Positions 31,433-42,848 of a stretch of DNA of 64,000 nt are shown piece after piece. Below the pieces are notes generated by a model. It saw only the letters and a list, made by a program, of their open reading frames with translations. It was not told where the DNA came from and did no database searches. The position numbers were made by a program, and so were the translations under genes. Position 1 is the stretch's first letter; every line of letters begins with the position of its first letter. The stretch is from Symbiodinium microadriaticum (taxonomy: Eukaryota; Sar; Dinophyceae; Suessiales; Symbiodiniaceae). The stretch is from positions 223,272-287,271 of the forward strand of contig LSRX01000135.1 of assembly GCA_001939145.1 (NCBI GenBank). The letters are read 5' to 3'.

Positions 31433-32561
31433 GAAGAAGTAAGGGGGTGAGCCGGGAATCTGAAATCGACATTGCTGGACCGGACTTGGCATTCAGTTCT
31501 GTGCATTTTGGGGAGGCATTGACTGGTTTAGGTTGAAGGGGTTGGGTGTATGTTTAAAGGCGGAATGTCATGGTTTAGGGCTTAGCCTGCATCCCCTGCA
31601 TCAAGGCCACATCGTGCTTGCACAGGCCCTTCAACACAGCCTACTACAAGCTCCCACATACTTCATCGCGCCGAAACATACTACATCGCCGCCGAAAAGA
31701 CTACATCATGACCCCGGGGCTGCCACAGGATCGAAGGCCCCTCAGCATCCCTAAACCCCGAACGCCCTAAAGCCCTCTGCCCTGGAGCCTCGTCCCCAAA
31801 GACCCCACAACATCCCTAAACCCTCATAGAACCCCCCCCCCNGAAGGGCCCTGAACAGAAACTTTGCAGCTTCTTGCGTGGCCCCGCCACGCAGCCGACT
31901 GGGGTGCCGCTGACCAACCTAGCGGCCATGCCTCAGATTTGGAATTCACTCCTGCACGGTTAAGGGTTTGTTCTTAGGGTTTAGGAATTAGGGTTTATTC
32001 AGGGTTGTGGGGGCGAGTTGTGAGGATCTGTTGGTGGCTTAGGGTTTACGGTGTTCTTCTGGTCGCGTAGGTCTCCTTCCCATACTGGTGTACACCCATC
32101 ACAATCAATCAGGTCGATGCGCTCCTTGAATTTGACTGCAATGCCTACAATGATTCTGACTACGGTTGCTCCTAACTGCTCGTCTTAGCATCACTGCTAC
32201 CAGGACTGTTGCTACTGTTGTTATTGTTGTTACTAGATATGCTAATGCACTTTTGTTGTCGGCAAACACCATCTTGAACTTGGTAGTGCATGGGTGCTAC
32301 TACGAGCAGGTTTGTCCAAATTGTTAATGAGGAACTTGTGTCTTGCATTTTGACTTATCTCAACTAGAACCTTGTGACAACCGATACGCCTACTACGAGT
32401 GTTTAGCACCCTCGTTTGCCCCGCTATGTTTGCGGTTAATGCTGGAAAAAACATGGTAGGGCGGATCATTTAGCATGCTTCAGCATGGCATCCCCGTTAT
32501 GATAATATGTGCTGCAGCAAAACTATGTTTTGGCACGGAAAAATTGCTCTATCATGGCTTG
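31433..32561. other. Unique intergenic DNA, few heptamers
   Basis: An N lies at 31842 within a C run. TTTAGGG variants appear at 31970-32065. A small GTT/GCT triplet patch lies at 32190-32235. The minus frame 32242-32469 (75 codons) is unique but unrecognised. Confidence 0.5.
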
Positions 32562-32905
32562 CGCATGGATACACTGGCCACCGGATTGGCTGGCAGCACG
32601 TACGTAATGTGTGTTGGGCTTGGGCATGGATGCGCTGGCCAACGGACGAGTTGGTAGCTTGGACGCTGTCATGGTTTGGGCAAGGATGCGCTGGTCAATG
32701 GATGGGTTGGTAGCATGGACATCATCATGGTTTGGGCATGGATACACTTGCCAACGGAGCTATCATGGTTTGGGCATAGATACACTGGCCGATGGACGTT
32801 CTGATCATGGACGTTATCATGGTTTGGGCATGGATGCACTGGCCCATGGATGGGTTGGCAGCATGGACGCCGTTACGGCTTGGGCATGGATGCACTGACC
32901 AAACC
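32562..32905. repeat. Minisatellite, about 57-bp unit, seven repeats
   Basis: The word GCATGGATRCACTGGCC (R = A or G) starts near 32565, 32624, 32680, 32737, 32775, 32828 and 32884. Spacing is 53-59 bp except one 38-bp unit. Each unit continues with GATGGGTTGGTAGCATGGAC and a GGTTTGGGC lead-in. Units differ by several substitutions. Frames across it on both strands are open, so any predicted protein here is probably an artefact of the array. Confidence 0.9.
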
Positions 32906-33379
32906 ATTACCAGACCTGAGCGACAAACAAAGTGCGGCATTCGAGTGCGATCGACCCCACTACGAGCACCAGTTCTCTGGAGACTGAACATGAATATGAA
33001 TATGACTCCTTTGACTGTACCTTCCGCTAGCAGCAATTCTGCGCGTCCTGGCAAGACTGCGCGCAGTATCCATTACATCTCTTCTATACAAAGATTGCAT
33101 TCGAATCTAGCCTTGTGACGAAAAGGCGTTTATTGGCTAGTTTGGGTTCTTCTTTGCGAACCTGGCAGCAACACTGGTCTTGTAATATGTTTGTAGCCAA
33201 TGCTTGTGTAACACACGGTCATTGGCACACCTGATGGACTGTGTCTACTACGCAAACTACGCTTGTGTGCTGACACTACTATACATACAATGCCTACTCG
33301 GCCTTATTGGGATACTGATGACACCGCCTCTATGGGTAGGTGACTAGAAACGACCCCTTGACATACCTGCTAGTGGTAC
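32906..33379. other. Unique intergenic DNA
   Basis: Heptamer-free. The frame 32792-33118 begins in the minisatellite and ends here and has no recognised motif. Nothing else is seen. Confidence 0.5.
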
Positions 33380-33632
33380 GGCCTTGTGCTACCACGACTA
33401 CTAGTACGTACTAATGCTACCTCTACTGCACCTACTGACCTACTGGAACTGCTGCTGCTGCTGATGCTACTACTCCTACTGCTACGACGCTACCACTACC
33501 ACTACCACTACCACTAACACTGCTACTACCACTGCCACTGCCACCACTACTACTACCACCGTCACTACCACTACCACTACTACCACTACCACTACCACTA
33601 CCACTACTACCACTACCACTACTACTACTACG

Positions 33633-33664
<32 letters not shown>

Positions 33665-33700
33665 CGCAGCTATTGTTACTGCTGCTACTAACAGTGCTAC
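33380..33700. repeat. ACT/CCA trinucleotide block
   Basis: Loose CTA/CTG units (33380-33485) become tidy ACCACT hexamers and ACT runs (33486-33665), then decay into GCT/ACT. The minus strand therefore reads poly-Val over about 100 codons. Confidence 0.95.
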
Positions 33701-34197
33701 TAACCGTGAACCCTGAAACTCCGACACTCCCCGGGCCGATATAGTAAACCCGAGTTCAGTGCAAAAAAAAGATGGCACGGGACACACCTTGCTGTATGTA
33801 CGTAATCACGCTAGCAGCCCGCCAAGCAACTGCTAGTAGGTCGATGACCAGCCAGCTGACCGCATAGTGAACAGCCACCTGCCGATTAGATTATGTTTTT
33901 TTTAAGAACTCCTTTTCCACTCGCTTGGGTTTAGTGCCCATTAGGTTTCGGATTTAGGGTGTGTCGGGTTGCTACAAGCTCTTCATCGGTTCCAGGGGGG
34001 TGGGGGGGGTTGGTCTCGAGGACTTGGGTTTTAGCATTCCTGTAACCTCTTCATGCTTCATGCGGCTTAAGGTTCATACCTTAGGAGTCTAAGCTGATGC
34101 AGTTGTACACGTTGTTGACAAAGCTTTCCGCTGACACCCAGGCTTCCCTCCGCGAAGGTGACCGTCACTTAAGCGCCAAACCCCCAAACCCTACAGA
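33701..34197. other. Intergenic DNA between two trinucleotide blocks
   Basis: Contains short TTTAGG-like words (33925-33960, 34020-34040) and unique sequence. No gene is seen. It separates an ACT block from an AGT block of opposite strand sense. Confidence 0.5.
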
Positions 34198-34254
34198 CTA
34201 ACAGTAGCAGCAACAGCAGCGGGAGGGCCAGTAACAGTACCAGTAGGAGTAGGG

Positions 34255-34288
<34 letters not shown>

Positions 34289-34402
34289 AAGTAGTAGAAG
34301 TAGAAGTAGAAGTAGAAGTAGAAGTAGAAGTAGAAGTAGAAGTAGAAGTAGAAGTAGTGGAAGTAGTAGTGGAAGTAGTAGTGGTAGTAGTAGCAGCAGC
34401 AG

Positions 34403-34436
<34 letters not shown>

Positions 34437-34439
34437 CGC

Positions 34440-34508
<69 letters not shown>

Positions 34509-34565
34509 GGTGGTAGTAATAGCAGCAGCAGCAGCAGCCACAGTAGAGCAGCAGCAGCAGAGGTA
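34198..34565. repeat. AGT/GAA/CAG trinucleotide block
   Basis: GTA runs, then a regular GTAGAA hexamer array (about 34285-34355), GTA again and CAG (34470-34500). The plus frame reads Val/Glu alternation then poly-Val and poly-Ala. The minus frame reads Thr/Ser. Confidence 0.95.
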
Positions 34566-35727
34566 TTCTGACTCCTTCTGACTCCTGAGACTGATTGTTC
34601 TTATGACAGCTCCAGACTCCCTATCTTAGTATGAAGGATCAACATTTTACGAAGCATACACCCTTTTTACTTGTACTCGTATTGACGCTAGTTTAGCACG
34701 TTCCACTGTTTTGTGAATCTACAAACATGTTTGAGGCGTACGACTAAGATGGAGTTTCCGAGAGCAGGGCAGGGGACCCAAATATAGACCCTAGAAGTGA
34801 ACAACGTACTCCGGTCTTTGAGAAAGTCCGTGTACTTGCCGTATACGACTAGGTCGTCAGCCTCGGCAGACTCCATGAATTGGAGGGTCTTCCGATCGAG
34901 CTGTGTTGTGACAAAGCTGACAGGGACCTCGACAGCACATTTAGCAACCCCCCTATACCCTAAACTTTAAACACGAAACCCTAAAAACCTAAGCCCTAAA
35001 CCCTGAGCCCTAATCTTCTAGCGTCTGAGGATCAAGGTTGAGGGACAAGGTGCTGGCTGCTTCTGGTCCGGATGGATGCAGGGATTCCCGTATCTGGAGT
35101 CGTGAAGCTACTTGCTTATGTTTCATATATATATATATACATATGTATTATAAAATTTCAATATAAATATAATATATTTTCTGTGCACACCTGATGCTAG
35201 GCCTTAACAACTCTCACAACATGATCAATATAGACCCTAAACGCCGCTAACTGCCAACCTCTGAACCCTGAACCGTAGATTCAAGCAATGTTCGGGGCTC
35301 CTTCCGATTCCGGTGCCCAGGTGCACTGAGTTGCCTTAACCTGTTTTGAATTTCGGATTTAGGGTCTCGGGCTGCGTTTTGTGGTCGCTGCAACATGTCA
35401 GAAGATCGTGGGTTTGTTTGAGGGCGGGGGGGAGGGGGGGGGGTAGTTTCCAAAAAGATCCCCCATGTGTTGCGGCAAACTCTGCTGCTATTGGAAAGCT
35501 GCATGCCCTCTCGGGCCAACGGTTCAGCAAGATCACTGGGACACATGTCCTCCACCGTGTGGCAGCCTCCCCCCCCCCCAACCCCTAGATTCTTGGCCTT
35601 TGGGGATATGACAACACAGAGCGTTTTGCCCCAAACGCTTCCTGCTCTACACTACGCTACACTCCATTTCATTACCTACAAGCAAACCATACACAGAAAC
35701 AAGTACAAGTCAACATACTGTAGAGAC
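34566..35727. other. Intergenic DNA with AT-rich island
   Basis: Unique at 34566-34930, CCCTAAA variants at 34955-35010, an AT-rich island with (TA)n at 35125-35185, and unique or C/G-run-rich DNA to 35700. Overlapping frames on both strands around 35247-35748 are not recognised. Confidence 0.5.
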
Positions 35728-35880
35728 TGTAGAGGCCTTGATGATTAGAATAGGGTTTCGGGGTATATCATACTACAATTAAAATAACAAGGAAGCCCCA
35801 AAATAATGTTGGTAATTATACTCTACTTACTATAAGGAACCCCAAAAAAATAGTGGGGATATTCTTTAGGCCCCTACATT
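35728..35880 (+). mobile_element. P1 element with duplicated right half
   Basis: The left arm TGTAGAGGCCTTGATGATTA, then GAATAGGGTTTCGGGGTATA is intact. The right-half words occur twice: AAGGAAGCCCCAAAATAATG (35789) and AAGGAACCCCAAAAAAATAG (35834), before the final TTAGGCCCCTACATT. It is about 50 bp longer than other copies because of this internal duplication. Confidence 0.75.
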
Positions 35881-36000
35881 AGGGCCAGGTCGCTTCATCC
35901 CCAAGGCCCTGCTCCAACAAACCGAAGCCGACTCGGTTTAAGGACCGCGCGTCGACGATGAGGCAAATGTCCAAAAGAACTCGGCAGGTTGGTGGGTTTA

Positions 36001-36085
36001 GGAAAATTTAGGGTTTAGGGTTTAGGGTTTAGGGTTCAGGGTTTAGGGTTTAGAGTTTAGGGTTTAGAGTTTAGGGCTAGAGAAG
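36001..36085 (+). repeat. TTTAGGG tandem run, about 10 units
   Basis: The longest tidy heptamer run in the window. Units are TTTAGGG with occasional TTCAGGG and TTTAGAG variants. Internal and short, so an interstitial tract. Confidence 0.9.
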
Positions 36086-36560
36086 GGCTGTTGGGCGGCA
36101 CGTCAGGTCTCAGAGTGGGGCTGGGGGATTAAGATGACCATGGCGATGATGATGCCGATGATGATGCTGATGATGCTATGATGGTCATGGCGGTGAAGCT
36201 GGCGATAGTGATTTTGATGGGCAAGGGTGCAGCGCAAGGGCAAGTGCAAGAGCCTGAGAGAGAGAGAGAGAGAGAGAGAAAATAAACAAAAAAAAAAAAA
36301 GAGAGCAAACAACAAATAAACAAGCGAGACGGGCAGACAGAGAGCAAGACACACCGAACAGAAAACAAACGAATGTAAAGCGACAGGGCAGGGACACGAA
36401 CCTGGCACGAAAGAGTGCCAAACTGCCTACTCCCACGCATGTGACAAGTGAACACCTCCCTGCTCGTGCAAGACTGAAGATCGTGCAGGGTAAACTCTAC
36501 TACGCGACTTAGGCGGCTCATGAAACGACTGAAAACGAATAGCACTCTAGACTGCGATGT
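36086..36560. repeat. GATG, GA and A-rich simple-sequence cluster
   Basis: GATGATGATG units at 36131-36200, a perfect GA run at about 36256-36279, a 13-base A run near 36288 and A/C-rich purine-biased DNA after it. Three minus-strand frames up to 157 codons cover this cluster and read Leu/Ser strings. Confidence 0.8.
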
Positions 36561-37740
36561 TGCACACCCCACTCTCGCTACCGCCCAGTAATTATTGCGC
36601 ATCCATGCATATACTCATACTCATACAGATACAGACAAAGATGCATACATGTGACATTTGCCATGATTGCATAAACGGACTGGTGCATGCAGACATGCAT
36701 TCACAAACAAAATACATGGCGGACGGGCGGAGCCGGGCGGACAGACGAACGAGAGACAGATTGCTTTTTTATCAAGGAGGGAGCGAGAGACAGACAGATG
36801 GAGGCACAAAAAACCGGACAGGTAGGCAGACAGATAGACAGACGGTCAGCCAGGTAAGTAGTCAGATAAGCAGGCAGGCAGAGACATATGCAGGTAGCAG
36901 AATTGTCTTCCAGCAGACACCTCATTCCGCTTGATTTTTTGCACATTGACTGACTATTTCTACATCAGCAGCAGCTCAATACATGCATGCATGTATGCAA
37001 GTACGGAAAGAAGTGTTTAAGTAAGTCTTGAACGAATTAGGGTTTTTCTGCGTGAGGTAGTTCGTTCGTTCGGCAAGCAGAACAAGCAAGCAAGCGAGCA
37101 AGCGTACACTGAAGTAACGTCAAGTAGAGGTGAAGCGAAGTTGTAAAGCAAGATGAAAGCAGATTAAGAATGAAGAAGAAGTAAAAGTACGGCAAGGGTA
37201 GAGCAAAAGCGAAGTAAAGTGAAAGTAGAGCAAAAGAAATGTATATTGAAGTGATGTGAACAGAAGTTAAAGTGAAGTGAAAGTAAAAGCAAAATCAAGC
37301 TAAGCAAAGTGCAGTGTGAGAAGTGAAGTGAAGGTGCAATGAAGTGATAGAGAAGTCAAAGTATACTAAAGGCCATGAGGGGTCAGAGCAAAGCCACAAA
37401 GGCACTGAGGTGAAACGGTTTTTGTGTAACAAGTATTGTATAACAGAAAGTTGCTTTGAAACTAACAGCCAACCTGAAGTGAAGAAAGGCAAACTAACCT
37501 AAAGTACAATACTGTGTAGAAACTCAAGTGAAGTGAAATTAATTAAATATAGCAAAGCAAAGTAGGTAAACCGAGCGAGCAACAGCACATAAGTAAGTAT
37601 GTAGGCGACTACATACAACAGTAAGTAAGCAAGTGAGCATGAATGCAAGCCAGGCTGCAAACAAGTGTGCGTGTATGTGTATGCAGAATGGCTGCATGCA
37701 TGCACGCATGTATGCATGTCACTACATTCTATTACAGCGC
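36561..37740. repeat. GACA, CATG and purine-rich (GAAGT)-type block
   Basis: CAGACAGA units dominate 36720-36900, ATGCATGC words recur near 36980 and 37690, and 37080-37560 is almost pure purine with T every fourth or fifth base (AAGTGAAGTGAAAGTAAAGC). This long strand-asymmetric tract is unlike any other part of the window. No gene is seen. Confidence 0.8.
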
Positions 37741-38280
37741 ATAACGCTACATTCGACTAACTAACACTCCCGGCCTCATTCAGATTCCGACGTTGCATAA
37801 ATTCATGCATTCAGGCAGGCAGACTGGCCAAGCACCTAGCAAGCCCTATGCCGCGGCTCAGGGATTCGAGAAAAAGATGCTGGGAAGTGGCCAACAACGA
37901 TGCCCCAGTCGGGTGGAAGTTCCTCGCCCCAGAGGTATGCCAACTGGATAGGGATCAGCCCCGCAATCCTTGGCTCCGGTGGTCGAGCTTTAGGGATTAA
38001 GGTCTGTCCAAGGCAGGACCACGGCATGGGCGTTGTCTTAGATTCCGTTCCGTTTGACGTGTCCTTGTTGCAGAGGCTCGTCTGAAGAGAACTAGACAGC
38101 ATTGGGATGCTAAGCGTTTCAGAATGTAGGGATAGGATTCAGTTTAGCCCTTTCCCTCATGCACAGTCTCTCCTAATTCTCGAATGAAGATATGCAGTGC
38201 AAGACACCCCCAAAAGAGTCCAGATATCTGCACCGGAACAGTTTCGGCCGCGTTTGGATAACTTTGGATCATAGAAGGAC
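37741..38280. other. Unique intergenic DNA
   Basis: Heptamer-free and non-repetitive. Opposed frames at 37836-38102 (minus) and 37900-38085 (plus) are short and unrecognised. Confidence 0.45.
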
Positions 38281-38282
38281 CC

Positions 38283-38418
38283 TATCAGCCCTATCAACTC
38301 CCTCCCCCTCTCCCTCACCCCCTCACCCCCTGCCCCTCTAGCTCCCTCCACCTCTCCTTCTCCCATTCCCTCTCGTTCTCTCTCTCTCTCTCCCTCTCTC
38401 CCTGCCTCTCCCTCTCCT
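38283..38418. repeat. Polypyrimidine tract (CCCTCTC type)
   Basis: About 135 bp of C and T with very few purines on plus, including a TC run near 38375-38390. A tract of this kind can form triplex (H-DNA) structures when it has mirror symmetry; I see only partial symmetry. Confidence 0.9.
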
Positions 38419-39279
38419 GTGACAAATTCGAGTCACGTATGCTCTTCACATACAAGATCAAACAAGTTGACAAGGTCCCTATCCCATGTTCAACCGTACT
38501 GCAGACTGCAGACTGCAAGCCAGCCATTCCCAAATCCGAAAAATATAAACATTCAGTTCATATTTTCGAGACCCAAGTAACGCCAAAACCTCTAAACATC
38601 CCACGAATGAAGCTCTTCGGCTACCCTTGCCGCTACGATGCATGCTGACGCACAGCAGCATGATGATGTTCCAACCTGGGCATGGGCGTGCGCCTTCCTC
38701 AATCGGTGCTCTTTTTAGGGCTTGGGGTACGGACCGACATGGGGCCTGCATCAAAATAGGGTTCTGGGGTTTTTTCAGGATTTGAGGGGGATATTACGTA
38801 GAGCTACTTCTTCCGACATCTCGCAGAAAGCTGCTTCCGCCGGGGCCTCAATTCCTACAACCTTGGCAGACCCAGCAGTATCCGGGGGCCTCGGCACTGG
38901 AACATGCGCCTCAGCCTCTCTTTGTCCTGAAGCCGAAGCAGTATTGTCGGCTTAGGGTTACCCTAAACCCTAAACCCTAAACAATATGTAGCCCTTATCC
39001 GCTGATGACCACCTGTACTGGGGCTGCCACAGAGGCTAACCCCAGTGTCTGGCATCAGCAGAAACCTGCAGGGCAGCGGGGGCTGTTTTACAGTCCATGC
39101 CCAAGGAGCAGTGGGGACTATGACTGCCCGTTTTGACCCGATTTTCACGCTTTTTACCTTTCGCCTCCAACTGCCGTTCCTGCTGCCACTGAATGCCGAA
39201 CTGTGACTGCTACTGATGCTTTACAACAACTGCAATCTACAATCTGCAACTCCTCCTCCACCGCTCGCTGCTGGTCTGC
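38419..39279. other. Unique intergenic DNA with a heptamer junction
   Basis: Largely unique. Heptamers occur only at 38951-38982, where TTAGGG meets CCCTAAA head to head. No recognisable gene. Confidence 0.5.
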
Positions 39280-39801
<522 letters not shown>

Positions 39802-40579
39802 NNNNNNNNNNNNNNNNNNNNNNNNNNNNNNNNNNNNNNNNNNNNNNNNNNNNNNNNNNNNNNNNNNNNNNNNNNNNNNNNNNNNNNNNNNNNNNNNNNN
39901 NNNNNNNNNNNNNNNNNNNNNNNNNNNNNNNNNNNNNNNNNNNNNNNNNNNNNNNNNNNNNNNNNNNNNNNNNNNNNNNNNNNNNNNNNNNNNNNNNNNN
40001 NNNNNNNNNNNNNNNNNNNNNNNNNNNNNNNNNNNNNNNNNNNNNNNNNNNNNNNNNNNNNNNNNNNNNNNNNNNNNNNNNNNNNNNNNNNNNNNNNNNN
40101 NNNNNNNNNNNNNNNNNNNNNNNNNNNNNNNNNNNNNNNNNNNNNNNNNNNNNNNNNNNNNNNNNNNNNNNNNNNNNNNNNNNNNNNNNNNNNNNNNNNN
40201 NNNNNNNNNNNNNNNNNNNNNNNNNNNNNNNNNNNNNNNNNNNNNNNNNNNNNNNNNNNNNNNNNNNNNNNNNNNNNNNNNNNNNNNNNNNNNNNNNNNN
40301 NNNNNNNNNNNNNNNNNNNNNNNNNNNNNNNNNNNNNNNNNNNNNNNNNNNNNNNNNNNNNNNNNNNNNNNNNNNNNNNNNNNNNNNNNNNNNNNNNNNN
40401 NNNNNNNNNNNNNNNNNNNNNNNNNNNNNNNNNNNNNNNNNNNNNNNNNNNNNNNNNNNNNNNNNNNNNNNNNNNNNNNNNNNNNNNNNNNNNNNNNNNN
40501 NNNNNNNNNNNNNNNNNNNNNNNNNNNNNNNNNNNNNNNNNNNNNNNNNNNNNNNNNNNNNNNNNNNNNNNNNNNNNNN
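39802..40579. other. Assembly gap of 778 N
   Basis: A run of unknown bases bounded on both sides by CAG-type repeats (AACAGC on the left, AGCAGT on the right). The real content is very likely more trinucleotide repeat that could not be assembled. Gap size is an estimate made by the assembler. Confidence 0.99.
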
Positions 40580-40735
40580 AGTAGCAGCAGCAGCAGCAGT
40601 AGCAGTAGCAGTAGCAGTAGCAGTAGCAGTAGCAGTAGCAGTAGCAGTAGCAGTAGCAGTAGCAGTAGCAGTAGCAGTAGCGGTAGCAGTAGCAGTAGCA
40701 GTAGCAGCAGCAGCAGGAGGAGGAGGAGTAGTAGT
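40580..40735. repeat. AGCAGT hexamer array, right of gap
   Basis: Near-perfect AGCAGT units for about 120 bp, then AGC and GGA units. It differs from the AACAGC hexamer at the left gap edge, so at least one repeat transition is hidden in the gap. Confidence 0.95.
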
Positions 40736-41380
40736 TCTCAGGGCAAAGTTGGACCTGCTCTTGGGAGTAGATGCCGCACCGTCTCCGTCATCTTCCTGGG
40801 ATTACGGTTTAAGGGGTAGTAGGTCCTAGGGTTCAGGATTTCGGGCTTAGGGCTGAGGCTTAGGGTTTAGGAGATGTACGGTCTAGGGGTCTTAGAGGGC
40901 ATGCCTGGCTTCGTTGGAATGTTTTTGTAGATGTACCCGTTGACCGACCAGACATAAGTCTCCGCAAACTGCGCATGTTCAAAAGACACATTCCTTAGGA
41001 TCAACATGAATCATGAAGATCGAGATTTCAGGATATCGCCGCTAGCATCAGTCAGCACGATTAACAGCCTCAGCAATAGCACATCATCTTCTTTCACATC
41101 AGCATATTTTCGAAGATCATCACCACTGTCATGATCATCGCCATCTTCGCAATCATCATCATCATCATCATCATCATCACCATCATCATCATCATGAGCC
41201 CCTCCACCTGAACCTAGCAAGCTGAGTTCTTCAGATGTTGGGCTGCAGGCGCACGAGCATGAAGCCACCTAGAGCACGAAACTCTTGAATCTCGAGGTCC
41301 TGAAGCCGGCGGGAGATTTTATTTCCAATTTATGGGGCTGTAAGCTCTAGAATACTACGGTCCTGGAAAGCTTCGCCTGA
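40736..41380. other. Intergenic DNA with a short CAT/ATC array
   Basis: TTTAGGG variants at 40805-40880, then unique sequence, then an ATC run (about 41150-41195). A minus frame over it (41011-41268) reads poly-Asp in the repeat, with unique ends that I do not recognise. Confidence 0.5.
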
Positions 41381-41722
41381 AGCCATATTCAAGGAAACAC
41401 AGTTCATCACCCGAAATTCTTAACCACGCACTGCAGTATCGGACTAGTTGCTAAGTTGCTTCAGGGACACGCCTACCGGGAAAAAGGAGCGCAAACACCC
41501 TTCTCGGAGTTCAGCCAAATGGCCTGCCACGCCCTGCTGCGCATGGAGCTTAGCCGATTCGCCTGGCGGCACATCACTGCTTTCCAGACTGCACAGAGGC
41601 TTGGCCATGATGAGGACTCTGCTTGGAGGCTGCCCCAAGAAGCCCTGAACCGAACGGAGATGAACCCGGTTCAGCAGTTCTGGAGTTTCGAAGCCGGTCG
41701 TCGATTGCTGAATTTGCTCTGA
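41381..41722 (+). CDS. Unrecognised candidate exon (best of the window)
   Basis: The frame is open for 113 codons from a stop at 41378 to TGA at 41720, with no ATG near its left side (first ATG codon at about 41519), so it would be an internal or terminal exon. It is free of heptamers and triplet repeats, and the encoded segment has an even, globular-protein-like composition (for example FSEFSQMACHALLRMELSRF and EALNRTEMNPVQQFWSFEAG). Overlapping frames on minus are also open (41444-41734, 41574-41870). No family is recognised. Partner exons were not found: the next 100 bp are triplet-like and then CCCTAAA DNA. Confidence 0.3.
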   Translation, partial: SHIQGNTVHHPKFLTTHCSIGLVAKLLQGHAYREKGAQTPFSEFSQMACHALLRMELSRFAWRHITAFQTAQRLGHDEDSAWRLPQEALNRTEMNPVQQFWSFEAGRRLLNLL

Positions 41723-41869
41723 CGGCTGCTGCAACTGCTGATGCTGCTGATAAGTACGCCTGTAGGCAACCTATACTCCTAGAGCAATAGAAGTGGTGCT
41801 GAAGTTGCGAAGCACGAGCATCCACCCAACAAAAGTTGAAGGGAAGCTCCAGTATTGCTAATGATTCCA

Positions 41870-42103
41870 ACCCCTAAGCCCAAAACCCTAAAGCCTAAAC
41901 CCCAAACCCTAGACCATATACCCCAAACCCTAAACCCTAAACCCTCATCTCTAAACCCCAAACCCTAAACCCAAAGCCTAAAGCCTATTATTAATGCCCT
42001 CAACTAACTCCCAAGCTTCCGGCCTCAATGCTACAGCCGAAGGCGCCCACGGCCTCTCAACCCGAAACCCCCGAACCCTAAAGCTCCCTTTAAAATCGAA
42101 ACC
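41870..42103 (-). repeat. Degenerate CCCTAAA tract
   Basis: 41880-41975 is nearly continuous CCCTAAA/CCCCAAA/CCTAAAG units. Units become sparse from 42000. G-rich strand is minus. Confidence 0.8.
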
Positions 42104-42224
42104 TTGGGTACTGCCTCCATACAGTAACAGTCTACAATCGGGCTACTATTAATATATATATATATATATATATACATACATTCTGAATATTACCCAACTG
42201 TTACTGAGTGGGGGCAGTATCCAA
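42104..42224. mobile_element. 121-bp inverted-repeat element with TA core
   Basis: Left end TTGGGTACTGCCTCCATACA then GTAACAGT, right end ACTGTTACTGAGTGGGGGCA then GTATCCAA: inverted complements over about 28 bases with roughly five mismatches. The middle is a (TA)n run of about 26 bases. The size and layout are those of a MITE, but no second copy was found in this window and no target-site duplication is evident. Confidence 0.6.
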
Positions 42225-42848
42225 ACAAAAAAGGTTCTTTGCAGCTAGCATAGGACTTTACAGTCGCTGAGAGGCTTTATAATACAGGTTTTTTTGGTTT
42301 GGGGTTTAGGCTANCCCCTTAGGAATGCCTTTTCGAACCATCATACGAGCAGCTCAAAGGATACTCCTCCACTTCTTCAGCAGTGCACCCAAACACCCCA
42401 AATTCAATCCTAAACCCAAGCCGAAACATCCTGGGTCTAGGGTTTAGGCTAGACTTAAACCGCAAACACCCTCTTCTGCACCCAGCAACGCCCTAAACCC
42501 AAAACCCCCAAATCCTACATAAGGCCCCATAGCCTTGTAGAACCCTCTCTTTAACCCTAAGCCCTAAACCCTAAAACCTAAACCCTAAACCCTCATAGGA
42601 GCCATGAGGGAACACCGCAAACAACCGACCTCGGAGCTGTCTGTGGGCTGCGTGCCCCGGAGAGTCCAGGACTGATGCCGGGAGCCCTGAGGCGTTTCCG
42701 CTTGTTTAGGGTTTGGGGTTAAAGTTTAGGGTTTATAGGGCTTGGGGTTTAGGGTTTGGGGTTTAGGGTTTATAGGGTTTGGGGTTTGGGGTTTAGGGTT
42801 TAGGGTTTGGGGTTTAGGTTTAGTCTGGCGTTTCAGGAGGAGCCTGGT
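42225..42848. repeat. Heptamer-derived DNA, both strands
   Basis: An N lies at 42314 between TTTAGG-like and CCCC DNA. CCCTAAA units dominate 42530-42595 and TTTAGGG/TTTGGGG units dominate 42705-42824, where TTTATAGGGTTTGGGG recurs. The strand therefore flips at about 42600-42700. Confidence 0.8.

Noticed and set aside
32611..32898. 95-codon frame over the minisatellite
   Set aside because: Opposed frames are also open and the residue pattern simply mirrors the ~57-bp DNA unit.
36001..36085. Chromosome end (telomere)
   Set aside because: Heptamer runs are at most about 10 units, internal, imperfect and present in both orientations.
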